A stretch of 64,000 nucleotides of DNA from contig OY764162.1 of assembly GCA_963668185.1 (NCBI GenBank), forward strand, positions 1,302,001 to 1,366,000, given 5' to 3'. Both the position numbers and the translations under genes were made by a program. The number at the start of each line of letters is the position of its first letter. Position 1 is the stretch's first letter. Shown here one piece after another: positions 25,850 through 34,397 of the stretch. The stretch is from G963668185 sp963668185 (GTDB taxonomy: Bacteria > Chloroflexota > Dehalococcoidia > Lucifugimonadales > G963668185). Under the pieces are notes generated by a model. It was not told the DNA's origin. It saw only the letters and a program-made list of their open reading frames with translations, and did not search any database.

Positions 25850-27037
25850 TCATGGAGTCGCGAACAGCCTCGCGGGTCGTTCGACGTAGCTCTGGAGGCG
25901 GCGAAGAAACGCGGCGGCCACCGCGCCGTCCACAACCTGATGGTCCACCGTGAGGCTCAGCGTGCACATCTCGCGGACCACGATCTCTCCGCCCCGCACT
26001 ACCGGCTTGTCGACCGAGCGCCCGACGCCCAGCAGCGCGTTCTGACCGGAGCTGAGGATCGGCGTGAAGCCGTCCACGGAGCCGAGAACGCTGATCGTGA
26101 AGGTTGCGCCCGCGAGATCGTTCGCGTGCATCCTGCCGCCGGTGGCCCTTGCCGTGAGGTCCTGCACTTCCTGGGCGATCTGCGCGACGGTCTTGTCCTG
26201 CACGTCGTGCACCACCGGCGTCAGAAGTCCCTCCTCAAGGGCCACCGCGAACCCGATGTTCGCGCTGTCGAAGTGGAGTATCTGCCCGTCTTGCAGGACG
26301 GTGTTGACCTGGGGCGTCCAGCGGAAGGTCTCGGCGCAGGCCTTCATCAGCACGTGGCCGAGGCCGATTGTGACCGGGCCATCGGACGCTTCCCGCCGGA
26401 GACGCTGCGCCTCCGTGACGTCCACCTCGAGGAAGAACGTAAGCTGCGCGGTTGAGGTGATGCTGTGGAGCATGTGGCTTGCCACGGCCTTGCGTATGCC
26501 CGCCATCGGCTCTGTCCGGGCAGGCTCGTAAGGGCCGGGCTGCGGCCTGCGGTCCGCGTACGCCTGCACGTCCGCCTCCACAACGCGGCCGCGCGGCCCG
26601 GTGGCGGTGACGGTGGAGATGTCGATGCCGAGCTCTCTTGCCAGGCGGCGCGCGCCGGGCGTGGAGGGAGTGACTTCGCCGGACGCGGCCCCGGCGGGCT
26701 GCGTGGACGGCGCGGCGACGGTTGGAGGCGGAGCGGCTGTCTCGATTGGGGCCGGTTGGGGCGCGTCCGGCGACTTCTCTACAGCCTCCGGCGGCGCCTC
26801 GCCGGCTTCGAGGAGGTAGCCGAGAACGCCATCGACCGCGACCACCGCGCCCTCGGAAACGATCGTGTGAAGCGTGCCTGACCCTGTGGCCTCAAGCTGG
26901 TAGTTGATCTTCTCGGTCTCGATCTCGGCGACGGCTTCCCCGGACTCCACGAAGTCGCCGGGGGACTTGAGCCATCGATTGACCGCGCCCTCGACCATCA
27001 ACATGCCGAGCTTGGGCATGACTATCGGAGTTGCCAT
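25850..27037 (-). CDS. pdhC: Dihydrolipoamide acyltransferase (E2) of a 2-oxo-acid dehydrogenase complex
   Basis: The 395-residue protein has an N-terminal lipoyl domain with the lipoylated lysine in ETEKINYQLEA, a proline/alanine linker, a peripheral-subunit-binding domain (STPGARRLARELGIDIS, GPRGRVVEADV) and a catalytic domain ending with DHQVVDGA, the HxxxD active site. It transfers acyl groups from lipoamide to CoA. It follows E1 beta by 73 bp, which hold a repeat. An E3 gene is not in the window. Confidence 0.94.
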   Translation of the reverse strand: MATPIVMPKLGMLMVEGAVNRWLKSPGDFVESGEAVAEIETEKINYQLEATGSGTLHTIVSEGAVVAVDGVLGYLLEAGEAPPEAVEKSPDAPQPAPIETAAPPPTVAAPSTQPAGAASGEVTPSTPGARRLARELGIDISTVTATGPRGRVVEADVQAYADRRPQPGPYEPARTEPMAGIRKAVASHMLHSITSTAQLTFFLEVDVTEAQRLRREASDGPVTIGLGHVLMKACAETFRWTPQVNTVLQDGQILHFDSANIGFAVALEEGLLTPVVHDVQDKTVAQIAQEVQDLTARATGGRMHANDLAGATFTISVLGSVDGFTPILSSGQNALLGVGRSVDKPVVRGGEIVVREMCTLSLTVDHQVVDGAVAAAFLRRLQSYVERPARLFATP

Positions 27038-27042
27038 GGCCC

Positions 27043-27079
27043 CCTCATCCTAACCTTCTCCCGCGTAGGGGAGAAGGGA
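27043..27079. repeat. B-like palindromic repeat between E1 beta and E2
   Basis: A diverged B element, reading CCTCATCCTAACC then CTTCTCCCGCGTAGGGGAGAAG, sits in the 73-bp gap inside the dehydrogenase operon. It would form a hairpin in the mRNA. Confidence 0.7.
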
Positions 27080-27110
27080 CCAAAGGTAAGCTTCGCAAAG
27101 GTCTTCACGG

Positions 27111-28133
27111 TCACTCCAGGACAGAGGCCGCCGCCTCGACAACCCTGTCCCTGTTCGGGATAAAGAGTTCCTCGAGAGGCATGCTGTACGGGACCAGGGT
27201 GTGTGGCGGAGTGACGCGCACCGGAGGCGCGTCCAGGTAATCGAAGGCCTGCTCGGCCACCAGCGCCGAGACGTCCGAGGCGACGCTGCACCGGGGGTAG
27301 TCCTCGTCGACGATAACGACGCGGCGCGTCTTCTTCACGGACTCCAGCACCGTCTCCTCATCGAGCGGCGATACCGAAAGCAGATCGACGACCTCCGCCG
27401 AATGGCCCTGCTGCGCGAGGACCTCGGCGGCCTGCTTGCAAACGACCGTGGTGTACCCGATGCCCACGAGCGTGACGTCCGAGCCCTCGCGCTCGATGGA
27501 CGCCCGACCGATGGGGACCTCGTACGTTTCCTCGGGGACGTGCCGGTCGCCCCTCATGCCCATGAGCATCTTGTGATTGAAGACCATCACAGGGTCGTCC
27601 GCCCTTATCGCAGAGAGGTAGAGGCCCTTGGCCGCGTATGGGTTGGATGGCACCACGCACTTGAGGCCTGGGAAGTGCGAGAAGACCGAGTAAAGGGACT
27701 CGGAGTGCTGCGCGGCTGAACTGGAGCCTGCGCCGATGTTCGTCATGATGGTGAGGGGGATCTGGACCTTGCCGCCGAACATGTACCGCATCTTGGACGC
27801 GTTGTTGATGATCTGGTCCCCGCATACGCCGAAGAAGCCGATGAACATCAGGTCCACGACGGGCCGCAGCCCCGTGGCCGCGGCGCCGACGCCCGCGCCG
27901 ATGAACCCGGCCTCGGAGATCGGCGTGTCGCGCACCCGCTCGGGGCCGTACTTGCCGATGAGGCCGCGCGTGATCTTCATCGGCCCGCCCCAGGCGTCCT
28001 CCATGCCGGGGCGTCCGGGCGCGCCCGCAATGTCTTCGCCCATCACTATGACGGACGGGTCGCGCTCCATTTCCTGGTGGAGGGCTTCGTTGACGGCCTG
28101 AGTATAGGTAAGGTGTCTGTTGGTCTGGGTCAT
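27111..28133 (-). CDS. pdhB: 2-oxo-acid (pyruvate) dehydrogenase E1 component, beta subunit
   Basis: The 340-residue transketolase-like subunit has TYTQAVNEALHQEMERD, VIVMGEDIAG, the segment RVRDTPISEAGFIGAGVGAA, IMTNIGAGSSSAAQHSES and VVIVDEDYPRCS. With E1 alpha it forms the thiamine-diphosphate enzyme. The ATG at 28133 matches the family N-terminus; the frame extends upstream without good cause. Its E1 alpha partner is 2.7 kb away, separated by a restriction-modification cluster. Confidence 0.94.
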   Translation of the reverse strand: MTQTNRHLTYTQAVNEALHQEMERDPSVIVMGEDIAGAPGRPGMEDAWGGPMKITRGLIGKYGPERVRDTPISEAGFIGAGVGAAATGLRPVVDLMFIGFFGVCGDQIINNASKMRYMFGGKVQIPLTIMTNIGAGSSSAAQHSESLYSVFSHFPGLKCVVPSNPYAAKGLYLSAIRADDPVMVFNHKMLMGMRGDRHVPEETYEVPIGRASIEREGSDVTLVGIGYTTVVCKQAAEVLAQQGHSAEVVDLLSVSPLDEETVLESVKKTRRVVIVDEDYPRCSVASDVSALVAEQAFDYLDAPPVRVTPPHTLVPYSMPLEELFIPNRDRVVEAAASVLE

Positions 28134-28138
28134 AGTTA

Positions 28139-28594
28139 CTAGATTACTCCGTTCTGATGCACGGCGTTGCTGCGTGAGCCGGGTTGCGGCCCCAAGAAGG
28201 CGACCAGACGCTCGGCAACCTTCGCCATATCGCGCAATTGACACTCCCACACTGTCATAACATCCCAGCCGATATCTTCCAGCAGACCAACGTTGCGCTC
28301 GTCCCTCGCTCTGTTTCGAGTCAGCTTCGATATCCAGTAATCACGGTTGGTGTTTGGGATGCGTACGCGAGCGCAATCGGGGTGAGCGTGCCAGAAGCAG
28401 CCGTTCACGAACACCACCTTGCGCCTTGCAGGAAACGTAAGGTCCGGCCTGCCGGGTAGATCGGCCTTGTGCAATCTATAGCGATAGCCAAGCCCGTGGA
28501 CAAGGCGGCGCACGCGCATTTCAGGTTTCATGCCCTTTGATTTGACGCGGGACATTATCCGGCTGCGGGTTGTAGGGTGTACGTTGTCTACCAT
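28139..28594 (-). CDS. vsr: Very short patch repair endonuclease Vsr
   Basis: Vsr nicks 5' of the T in T:G mismatches that arise when 5-methylcytosine deaminates. The 151-residue protein shows RSRIMSRVKSKGMKPEMRVR, YRYRLHKADLPGRPDLTFPARRKVVFVNGCFWH with the catalytic Asp and His, and the Zn-type cysteines through DCARVRIPNTNRDYW and VWECQL. It lies 13 bp after the probable endonuclease gene and belongs with the C5 methyltransferase at 29182-30276. It ends just before the E1 beta start. Confidence 0.95.
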   Translation of the reverse strand: MVDNVHPTTRSRIMSRVKSKGMKPEMRVRRLVHGLGYRYRLHKADLPGRPDLTFPARRKVVFVNGCFWHAHPDCARVRIPNTNRDYWISKLTRNRARDERNVGLLEDIGWDVMTVWECQLRDMAKVAERLVAFLGPQPGSRSNAVHQNGVI

Positions 28595-28607
28595 CGTCCG
28601 CCTATCC

Positions 28608-29339
28608 TCACAGAAACTCTACCCAGTCGTCTGAGTATTCTATACTGGCAAGAATCGTACTTGGGTCAAGCGCGCCGGGTCTCTTGACACGAAAAGAACT
28701 CGCCGACGCGCTCACTTGCCGTATGATGGTGAATTGAGAGCCATGAGACTGCCAAGTGAACGCATGCATGCCATCATGGATGCTGTGCCCTTCAAAGTTG
28801 TTGTTGCGGTTGAGACTCCATTCGTACTCCGATGGATCAAACTGAATCGTCGGTTGCTCGAACACTTTGAAACATAGATTGTTCATGTTGCGAATCAGTA
28901 CGACTGTGCGAAGATTGGGATACTGTTGGGTGGACTCCTCAACACGAGCATTCCATATTTGCAAGACTTGATTACCAGTTTCTTGGACATCAACGAATGG
29001 ATCATCAGTACCAAATGAAAAGATGGGAGACGATCTCCCCGAAATCAAGCGAACCCTGCTTTCCTGTACAGGATTTTTGGATTGTACCGTCTTTGCTGAC
29101 CAAGCCGTGTTGCCCAATGCAATATCAACGAGACCCACCGGACTCTTCAGGTGGGCGCCATTGACTGATGCCGCAAAGATATCACCCCAATCGTCGCCCG
29201 ATATATCCCTTCGACCTACTGCGATCGAGTAAACGATATTGCTTGCGATTGACAGAATAACTGACTCTGGGATTTGTCCCAGAGGGTATGGTGTGGAGCT
29301 CGTCCAGCCACCCCGCAGTCTTGGTCCTTGATAGGCCAT
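28608..29339 (-). CDS. Probable type II restriction endonuclease
   Basis: The 243-residue protein is placed between a C5 methyltransferase and Vsr, the usual site of the cognate endonuclease. A segment with a PD-(D/E)xK-like layout is visible: VGLVDIALGNTAWSAKTVQS. I cannot name its recognition sequence. The ATG at 29339 (MAYQGPRLRGGW) overlaps the 3' end of the methyltransferase gene by 158 bp in another frame; a shorter product from an internal start cannot be excluded. Composition is AT-richer than the host. Confidence 0.65.
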   Translation of the reverse strand: MAYQGPRLRGGWTSSTPYPLGQIPESVILSIASNIVYSIAVGRRDISGDDWGDIFAASVNGAHLKSPVGLVDIALGNTAWSAKTVQSKNPVQESRVRLISGRSSPIFSFGTDDPFVDVQETGNQVLQIWNARVEESTQQYPNLRTVVLIRNMNNLCFKVFEQPTIQFDPSEYEWSLNRNNNFEGHSIHDGMHAFTWQSHGSQFTIIRQVSASASSFRVKRPGALDPSTILASIEYSDDWVEFL

Positions 29340-30276
29340 GAAGCACATTCTCCAAAATCGCTTGCGCCACCGGAACAGGAACAGCGTTACCAGTCTGCTT
29401 TCGGATCTGCTGATATGTTCCGGGCAGTTCGAACCACTCCGGGAACCCTTGTAGCCTTAGCATCTCCCTAGGAGTTAGTCGTCTTTCTCCGTTGACGAGT
29501 AGATAGTTATAGGATGCCCCTGCGCGTAACGCGCAGGAGAATGGATGGCTTGCTACGTTCCCACCCTTGTTTTCATGCCAGATCCCCAGACTCAAGTCGC
29601 TTTGATGTCTTTCGCGTCGTTTCCGACGAATACGAACACTAGCAAAGTATTTCTCGGGAACTTCTTCCTCCAAGACAGATTCTAACAATGGAGGATCCCC
29701 AATTCGATCCGGCCACTGGAAAGGGGTGGAGTGATCTTTGAATCCAACAATGAAAGTGCGCTCACGCTTTTGTGCCAAACCGAAATCAAGTGCATTCAGT
29801 ATTTTCCAATCTGCGCGGTAGCCGAGCTCTGCAAGTACACTAAGGATCCGGTTCAACGTTCTACCTTGATTGTGCGTGCTTAGTTGACGAACATTCTCTA
29901 GCAGAAGAGCTTCAGGTCTCTTAGCATCTATGACGGTGGCTAAATTAAAGAACAAAGTCCCACGAATATCATCGAATCCGCGCATGGCCCCAATTATGCT
30001 GAACGGCTGGCACGGGAATCCAGCCATCAGTACATCGTGATCAGGAATCGTGGCCGGTTGAATTGCAGCAATGTCTCCAAGAGGCATAACTCCAAAGTTG
30101 TGCAGATATGCTTGTCTAGCTTGATCGTCTATGTCGCATGCAAAGACGTATTCCATACCTAATTGAGAGGCTGCCAAGTGGAAACCGCCGATCCCGCAAA
30201 ACATGTCTGCGAACGTCAGGCCTCTAATCCCACCGTTGGTGATATAATCATTAGCTGTTTCATTCATAGCTGACAT
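29182..30276 (-). CDS. dcm: DNA (cytosine-5-)-methyltransferase
   Basis: The protein (about 364 residues) has the ordered C5-methylase motifs: LTFADMFCGIGGFHLA (SAM site), AGFPCQPFS with the catalytic Cys, LLENVRQL, QKRERTFIVGF, RRLTPREMLRLQGFP and KQTGNAVPVPVAQAI. The variable target-recognition region lies between QKRER and RRLTP. The last about 50 residues continue past the usual family end and share DNA with the endonuclease start. ATG at 30276 is chosen; an ATG at 30267 is nearly as good. Confidence 0.95.
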   Translation of the reverse strand: MSAMNETANDYITNGGIRGLTFADMFCGIGGFHLAASQLGMEYVFACDIDDQARQAYLHNFGVMPLGDIAAIQPATIPDHDVLMAGFPCQPFSIIGAMRGFDDIRGTLFFNLATVIDAKRPEALLLENVRQLSTHNQGRTLNRILSVLAELGYRADWKILNALDFGLAQKRERTFIVGFKDHSTPFQWPDRIGDPPLLESVLEEEVPEKYFASVRIRRKRRERHQSDLSLGIWHENKGGNVASHPFSCALRAGASYNYLLVNGERRLTPREMLRLQGFPEWFELPGTYQQIRKQTGNAVPVPVAQAILENVLHGLSRTKTAGWLDELHTIPSGTNPRVSYSVNRKQYRLLDRSRSKGYIGRRLG

Positions 30277-30400
30277 CTCTTGGCCAATTCCATAAGTCGC
30301 TGTTCTGTTCCGCAACCATTGCGATAGTACTCAATCCTGAATCTGAGCGCAAGTTGAGGTAATCCAAGGAATGCAACTACATTTGTGCCGAGAGGAGACA

Positions 30401-30628
30401 CTAGGGCCTATATCCATGCTGCCGCGCTGTCACTCCTCTAGTTGTCCCTCTGCTGACCGCATCGCGGCACGGTTTACACTCCCCCTTGGCGTAGATTGGT
30501 CGTATCCGTCGACAGTTGAGGCAACGCCCTGGTTTGCAACGGATCTTGCTATAACAGGATGCACATAGACCCCGAGCAATCTTTGGCCGCTCCCTGCCAC
30601 AATTTACGCATATGATAGTCTCAGCCAT
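30401..30628 (-). CDS. Small Cys-rich zinc-binding protein
   Basis: The 75-residue protein has two CxxC...CxxC units: CVNCGRERPKIARGLCASC and CLNCRRIRPIYAKGECKPC. These would form two zinc ribbons. The rest is basic. It lies 125 bp upstream of the methyltransferase gene on the same strand and may be a controller or DNA-binding partner of the restriction-modification cluster; this is inferred from position only. The cysteines make a real coding region likely. Confidence 0.65.
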   Translation of the reverse strand: MAETIICVNCGRERPKIARGLCASCYSKIRCKPGRCLNCRRIRPIYAKGECKPCRDAVSRGTTRGVTARQHGYRP

Positions 30629-30833
30629 GTATCCGAATCCAACTGGGCCTAAACTTCACGAACGTCAGTACCGAGTCAACGAGAATGATACTCACGTTTG
30701 GCACGATTTGGAACTGCCTCACATAAGTTGGGTTAGCTTCAGTATGCCTGATTTGCGGTCAAGATACAAACCTACGTTCTTGGATTGACCGCATGCACTG
30801 GGTATCACCATCAGCAATACTAGCAAGGCTGCT

Positions 30834-31811
30834 TCACCCTGAGTACACATCCGTAACCAGTTCCGCCGCCTCCGGGAATGGGCTGTCTTCTGCGAAGGCG
30901 ACGGAGTCGGCGACGGCCTGCGCGGCCTTGGCGTCCAGTTCGTCGAGCGTTTCCTGGGTCGCGTACTCGCCGTAGAGGATGTATGACCGGAGGCCCTCTA
31001 TGCAATCGCGGTTGCGGTGGTACTCCTCCTCTTCCTTGGTCCGGTACTTCAGAGGGTCGTCCGCGCCGAAGTGGCCCTGGTAGCGGTAGGTCTTGGCCTC
31101 GACCAGCGTGGGGCCTGCGCCGGAGCGCGCCCTGGCCACCGCCTCGCCGGCGGCGGCGTGCATTTCGACCGCGGACTGACCGTCCACCGTGACGCCGGGC
31201 ATGTCGAAGCCGAAAGCGCGGGCGGCCACCGACTCTCCCGCGACGGAGTACTCGACGGGCGTGGACTCGGCATACAGGTTGTTCTCGCATACGAAGACGA
31301 CGGGGAGCTTCCAGATGGACGCCAGGTTCATGGCCTCGTACAGCGCGCCCTGCCCCACCGCGCCATCGCCGAAGAAGACCACGCAGACCTGGTCCGTTCC
31401 TCTGACCCTGGCGGAGAGGGCCACTCCCGTTGCCACCGGGATGTTGGAGCCAACAACGCCGTTCGCGCCGAGCATGCCCTTGTCGATGTCGGCGATGTGC
31501 ATGGTGCCGCCCTTGCCCTTGTTGGTGCCGGTGGCCTTGCCCATAAGCTCGGCCATCATCTCGTCGAGGTCAACGCCCTTGGCGATGCAGTGGTGATGGC
31601 TCCGGTGCGTGCCCAGAACGAAATCGTCGTCCCGCAGGTGGGCGCAGAACCCGGTGGGAACGGCTTCCTGGCCGACCGAGGAGTGCATGCCGCGCAGCTT
31701 GCCGGCGTCGGCCTGGCGCTTGGCTTCCTCCTCAAAGTGGCGGATGGTGACCATGGTCTCGTACATCCACAGCAGCGTGCCGGTGTTCAGGTCAGAATCG
31801 ACGGTGGTCAT
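30834..31811 (-). CDS. pdhA: 2-oxo-acid (pyruvate) dehydrogenase E1 component, alpha subunit
   Basis: The 325-residue subunit binds thiamine diphosphate through GDGAVGQGALYEAMNLASIWKLPVVFVCENN, here seen as GDGAVGQG ... ENN. It also has THRSHHHCIAKG and GGTMHIADIDKGMLG. It starts at an ATG at 31811. In related operons E1 beta follows directly; here four restriction-modification genes lie in between. The first E1 alpha codons face a repeat-bearing upstream region. Confidence 0.94.
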   Translation of the reverse strand: MTTVDSDLNTGTLLWMYETMVTIRHFEEEAKRQADAGKLRGMHSSVGQEAVPTGFCAHLRDDDFVLGTHRSHHHCIAKGVDLDEMMAELMGKATGTNKGKGGTMHIADIDKGMLGANGVVGSNIPVATGVALSARVRGTDQVCVVFFGDGAVGQGALYEAMNLASIWKLPVVFVCENNLYAESTPVEYSVAGESVAARAFGFDMPGVTVDGQSAVEMHAAAGEAVARARSGAGPTLVEAKTYRYQGHFGADDPLKYRTKEEEEYHRNRDCIEGLRSYILYGEYATQETLDELDAKAAQAVADSVAFAEDSPFPEAAELVTDVYSG

Positions 31812-31903
31812 GGTCCGCCTCCGAAGCGCGGCCGGCGGAGGTGGCCGGACCGGGCGAGGTTGGAGGAATTGTAACAGGCAAACGGCGGCGGTTTGCGGTG
31901 AGG

Positions 31904-31929
31904 CCCTTCGACAGGCTCAGGACGAACGG
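31904..31929. repeat. Repeat A copy
   Basis: An A element (end variant GGACGAACGG) lies in the 220-bp divergent gap between E1 alpha and the FAD oxidoreductase gene. Confidence 0.8.
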
Positions 31930-32031
31930 GATTCCGTCTGGCAGGCCCACCAAGCGCGTGTCCGGGATTGAAGTACGGGGTGCCGTTCTGTATCTTGCGA
32001 ACGTAGCAACCTGCTCCCGGGAGACGCAGCC

Positions 32032-33591
32032 ATGGCAAACGGCACTTACGACGCGGTGGTGATAGGCGCGGGCCACAACGGCCTGGTGACGGCGGCATAC
32101 CTGGCCGGCGAAGGCATGTCCGTGCTCGTGCTCGAACGGCTGGACAAGATCGGCGGCGCAGTGACCACGGACGAGTTCGCGCCGGGGTTCCAGGGGCCGA
32201 TGTGCTCGTACGTGGTGCACGCTCTCCGGGGCAAGGTCATCGACGACCTCCGGCTGCGGGAGCACGGCTTCGAGTTCACGAACGCAGGCGCGCGGGGCAG
32301 GATCAGCAGCAGGCTGCACCCCTTCCCGGACGGGTCTTACATCGGCGGGCCGGACGTGCGGGACCAGCTGGACACGATCAACCAGATCCGGGGGTTGTCC
32401 GAGCATGACGCCCGCAACTATCCCGACTGGCTGGACTTCTGGGACCAGGCGGCGGCAATCCTCGACCCGTTCTTCTTGAAAGAGCCGCCGACGATCGCGG
32501 AACTGGCTGAGGGCGTGCGGGGATCGAGGCAGGAGGACGTGCTTGAGAAGCTGCTCACGTGGAGCTACATAGACCTGGTTGAGCACTACTTCGAGGACGA
32601 GAGGGTCAAGGCGCACGCGATGACCCATAACATCGAGTGCGATCCGTCCTCGCCGGGATCGATGCTTGGCATAGCCCTGTTCAAGTGCAGCCAGTTCAAC
32701 CGCGCGGAGGACCAGGGCATCCCTCGGATGAGCATGGGCACGGTATCGCAGTCGATCGCGGACTCCGCGCGGAGCCGGGGCGCGGAGATCCGCACGAGGG
32801 CGATCGTGGAGCAGGTCATCGTGGAGGACGGCGAGGCCAAGGGCGTGCGGCTCGCAGGCGGCGAGGAGATCAGGGCCGACATCGTAGTCTGCAACGCGGA
32901 CCCGAAACGCACGTTTTCGACGATGTTCAAGGCCGACCAGCTAAGCGGCGAGACGCGCCGGCGGCTGAACCGCTGGAAGACGCAGGCGGGCTGCGTGAAG
33001 TTCCTGGCGGGCCTCAGCGAACTGCCGGACTTCTCCGGGTACCTCGGCGAGGGGTACGATCGCAACGGGATCACCTACGTCAACATCATGCCGTCCGTGG
33101 CGTACCACCAGGCGAGTTGGGACGCGTGCGCGGCTGGGCATCCGTCGCAGCATCCGATGATGTCGATCCAGCTCACTTCGACGGCGGAGCCGGGCCTAGT
33201 GCGCGGGGACGGGCACGTGATGTCTATCTGGACGCTCTACTATCCGCCGGAACTGGCCGAAGGGTCGTGGGACCAGCGCCGCGACGAGGTGGGCGAGCAC
33301 ATCATCAACGTCCTTACGGAATACGCCCCGAACTTCCGGGAGAGCATCGTCGAGCACACGGTGCAGGCGCCTCTGGACATCGAGACCAGGGTTGGCATGA
33401 CGGACGGCAACATCCGGCACCTGGACATGATCCCGAGCCAACTGCTGTCGCAGAGGCAGCCGTACCGAACCGAGATACGCAACTTCTACATGTGCGGCGC
33501 GGGCACGCACCCGATGGGCGAGGTCACGGGCGCGCCGGGCCACAACGCGGCGCACGTGATCCTGCGGGACCAGGAGCGGATACCGGCGTGA
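32032..33591 (+). CDS. FAD-dependent oxidoreductase (phytoene desaturase/PYROXD2-like)
   Basis: The 519-residue flavoprotein begins with a Rossmann FAD motif, DAVVIGAGHNGLVTAAYLA, and the segment VLVLERLDKIGGAVTTDEF. The C-terminal FAD motif is FYMCGAGTHPMGEVTGAPGHNAAHVIL. This pattern is that of the CrtI-like amine oxidase family, close to PYROXD2-like proteins rather than true carotenoid desaturases. The substrate is unknown. GGGAG precedes the ATG. It has no operon partner. Confidence 0.88.
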   Translation: MANGTYDAVVIGAGHNGLVTAAYLAGEGMSVLVLERLDKIGGAVTTDEFAPGFQGPMCSYVVHALRGKVIDDLRLREHGFEFTNAGARGRISSRLHPFPDGSYIGGPDVRDQLDTINQIRGLSEHDARNYPDWLDFWDQAAAILDPFFLKEPPTIAELAEGVRGSRQEDVLEKLLTWSYIDLVEHYFEDERVKAHAMTHNIECDPSSPGSMLGIALFKCSQFNRAEDQGIPRMSMGTVSQSIADSARSRGAEIRTRAIVEQVIVEDGEAKGVRLAGGEEIRADIVVCNADPKRTFSTMFKADQLSGETRRRLNRWKTQAGCVKFLAGLSELPDFSGYLGEGYDRNGITYVNIMPSVAYHQASWDACAAGHPSQHPMMSIQLTSTAEPGLVRGDGHVMSIWTLYYPPELAEGSWDQRRDEVGEHIINVLTEYAPNFRESIVEHTVQAPLDIETRVGMTDGNIRHLDMIPSQLLSQRQPYRTEIRNFYMCGAGTHPMGEVTGAPGHNAAHVILRDQERIPA

Positions 33592-33631
33592 GGGGGCGAG
33601 ACGCGCAGTCGCGTTGACGCGCGCTGAGAGG

Positions 33632-33928
33632 TTAGGCAGTAGGCTGAGGCTGGTATGGCTTCACCCGAATCATGTGCTCTTGCCGGCGAGCAAGCGAGAG
33701 ATCATGCGCAGCCTGACGGCGTATCCAAAAGTCTGCGCTTGACCATCCAGCCTTTTCCAGTCGTATGGCCATTTCGGGGGACACGGACGCGCGACCGTTT
33801 AGAACTCGTGAAAGTGTGTGCCGAGCCACTCCGAGTACCGACGCTGCCTCGGTGACGCTCAATCCCAAGGGCTCCAGGCAGTTTTCCCTGATGCTATGGC
33901 CGGGATGCGGCGGGTTCTTCATGGACAT
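33632..33928 (-). CDS. higA: HigA-type antitoxin
   Basis: This XRE-family helix-turn-helix protein (98 residues from the ATG at 33928) has HPGHSIRENCLEPLGLSVTEAASVLGV and VNGRASVSPEMAIRLEKA-type segments characteristic of the HigA/VapI group. AAGGA precedes the chosen ATG by about 8 bases. It follows the HigB-like toxin gene by 32 bp, the toxin-first order normal for higBA. Confidence 0.9.
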   Translation of the reverse strand: MSMKNPPHPGHSIRENCLEPLGLSVTEAASVLGVARHTLSRVLNGRASVSPEMAIRLEKAGWSSADFWIRRQAAHDLSLARRQEHMIRVKPYQPQPTA

Positions 33929-33960
33929 AGTGGACATCCTTCAAACATGCCAATTCCAGT

Positions 33961-34239
33961 TCAATGATAATCAATCAAGTCGACATCGTATGCATCGCCG
34001 TCTTCGAACCTGAACACGATTCGCCAATTCCTTGTCACTGAGATGCTCCAGAGTCCTCTCAGATTGCCTCTAAGTGGATGGAGCCTGTAACCGGGCAATG
34101 CGAGGTCGCCAGGCTTTGAGGCAATGTCCAAGTCTGCCAGCGCAATTGCGATTCGCCTGGCCTGCTCAGGCAGCACTCTACTAGGATCATCGCGCTCATA
34201 GAGCCGTTTCAGACCAGAATGGCGAAAGCTAACGATCAC
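33961..34239 (-). CDS. higB: HigB/RelE-type toxin
   Basis: A 92-residue RelE-fold mRNA interferase. It shows FRHSGLKRLYERDD at the N-terminus, then LPGYRLHPLRGNLRGLWSISVTRNWRIVFRFEDGDAYDVDLIDYH, split here at the family landmarks LHPL, WSISV, WRIVFRF and DVDLIDYH. HigB cleaves mRNA on the ribosome. It is the first gene of the higBA pair. Confidence 0.92.
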   Translation of the reverse strand: MIVSFRHSGLKRLYERDDPSRVLPEQARRIAIALADLDIASKPGDLALPGYRLHPLRGNLRGLWSISVTRNWRIVFRFEDGDAYDVDLIDYH

Positions 34240-34397
34240 ACGTTGATTATATCGCGTATCGGCACACGTTGCGCAATAGAGGCCGTTTCGCCTGTTCTAA
34301 TAGCCGAACCTCGTTGACCGAGACATGGCTCGAATCTACAATCCTCAGACATGGCGAACTCATGGGAAGTCTTGAAACCCGCTAGCGAAAGCCTTTT

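Noticed and set aside
32032..33591. Carotenoid (phytoene) desaturase
   Set aside because: The FAD motifs fit the CrtI superfamily, but no carotenoid genes are nearby and the C-terminus is closer to PYROXD2-like proteins.
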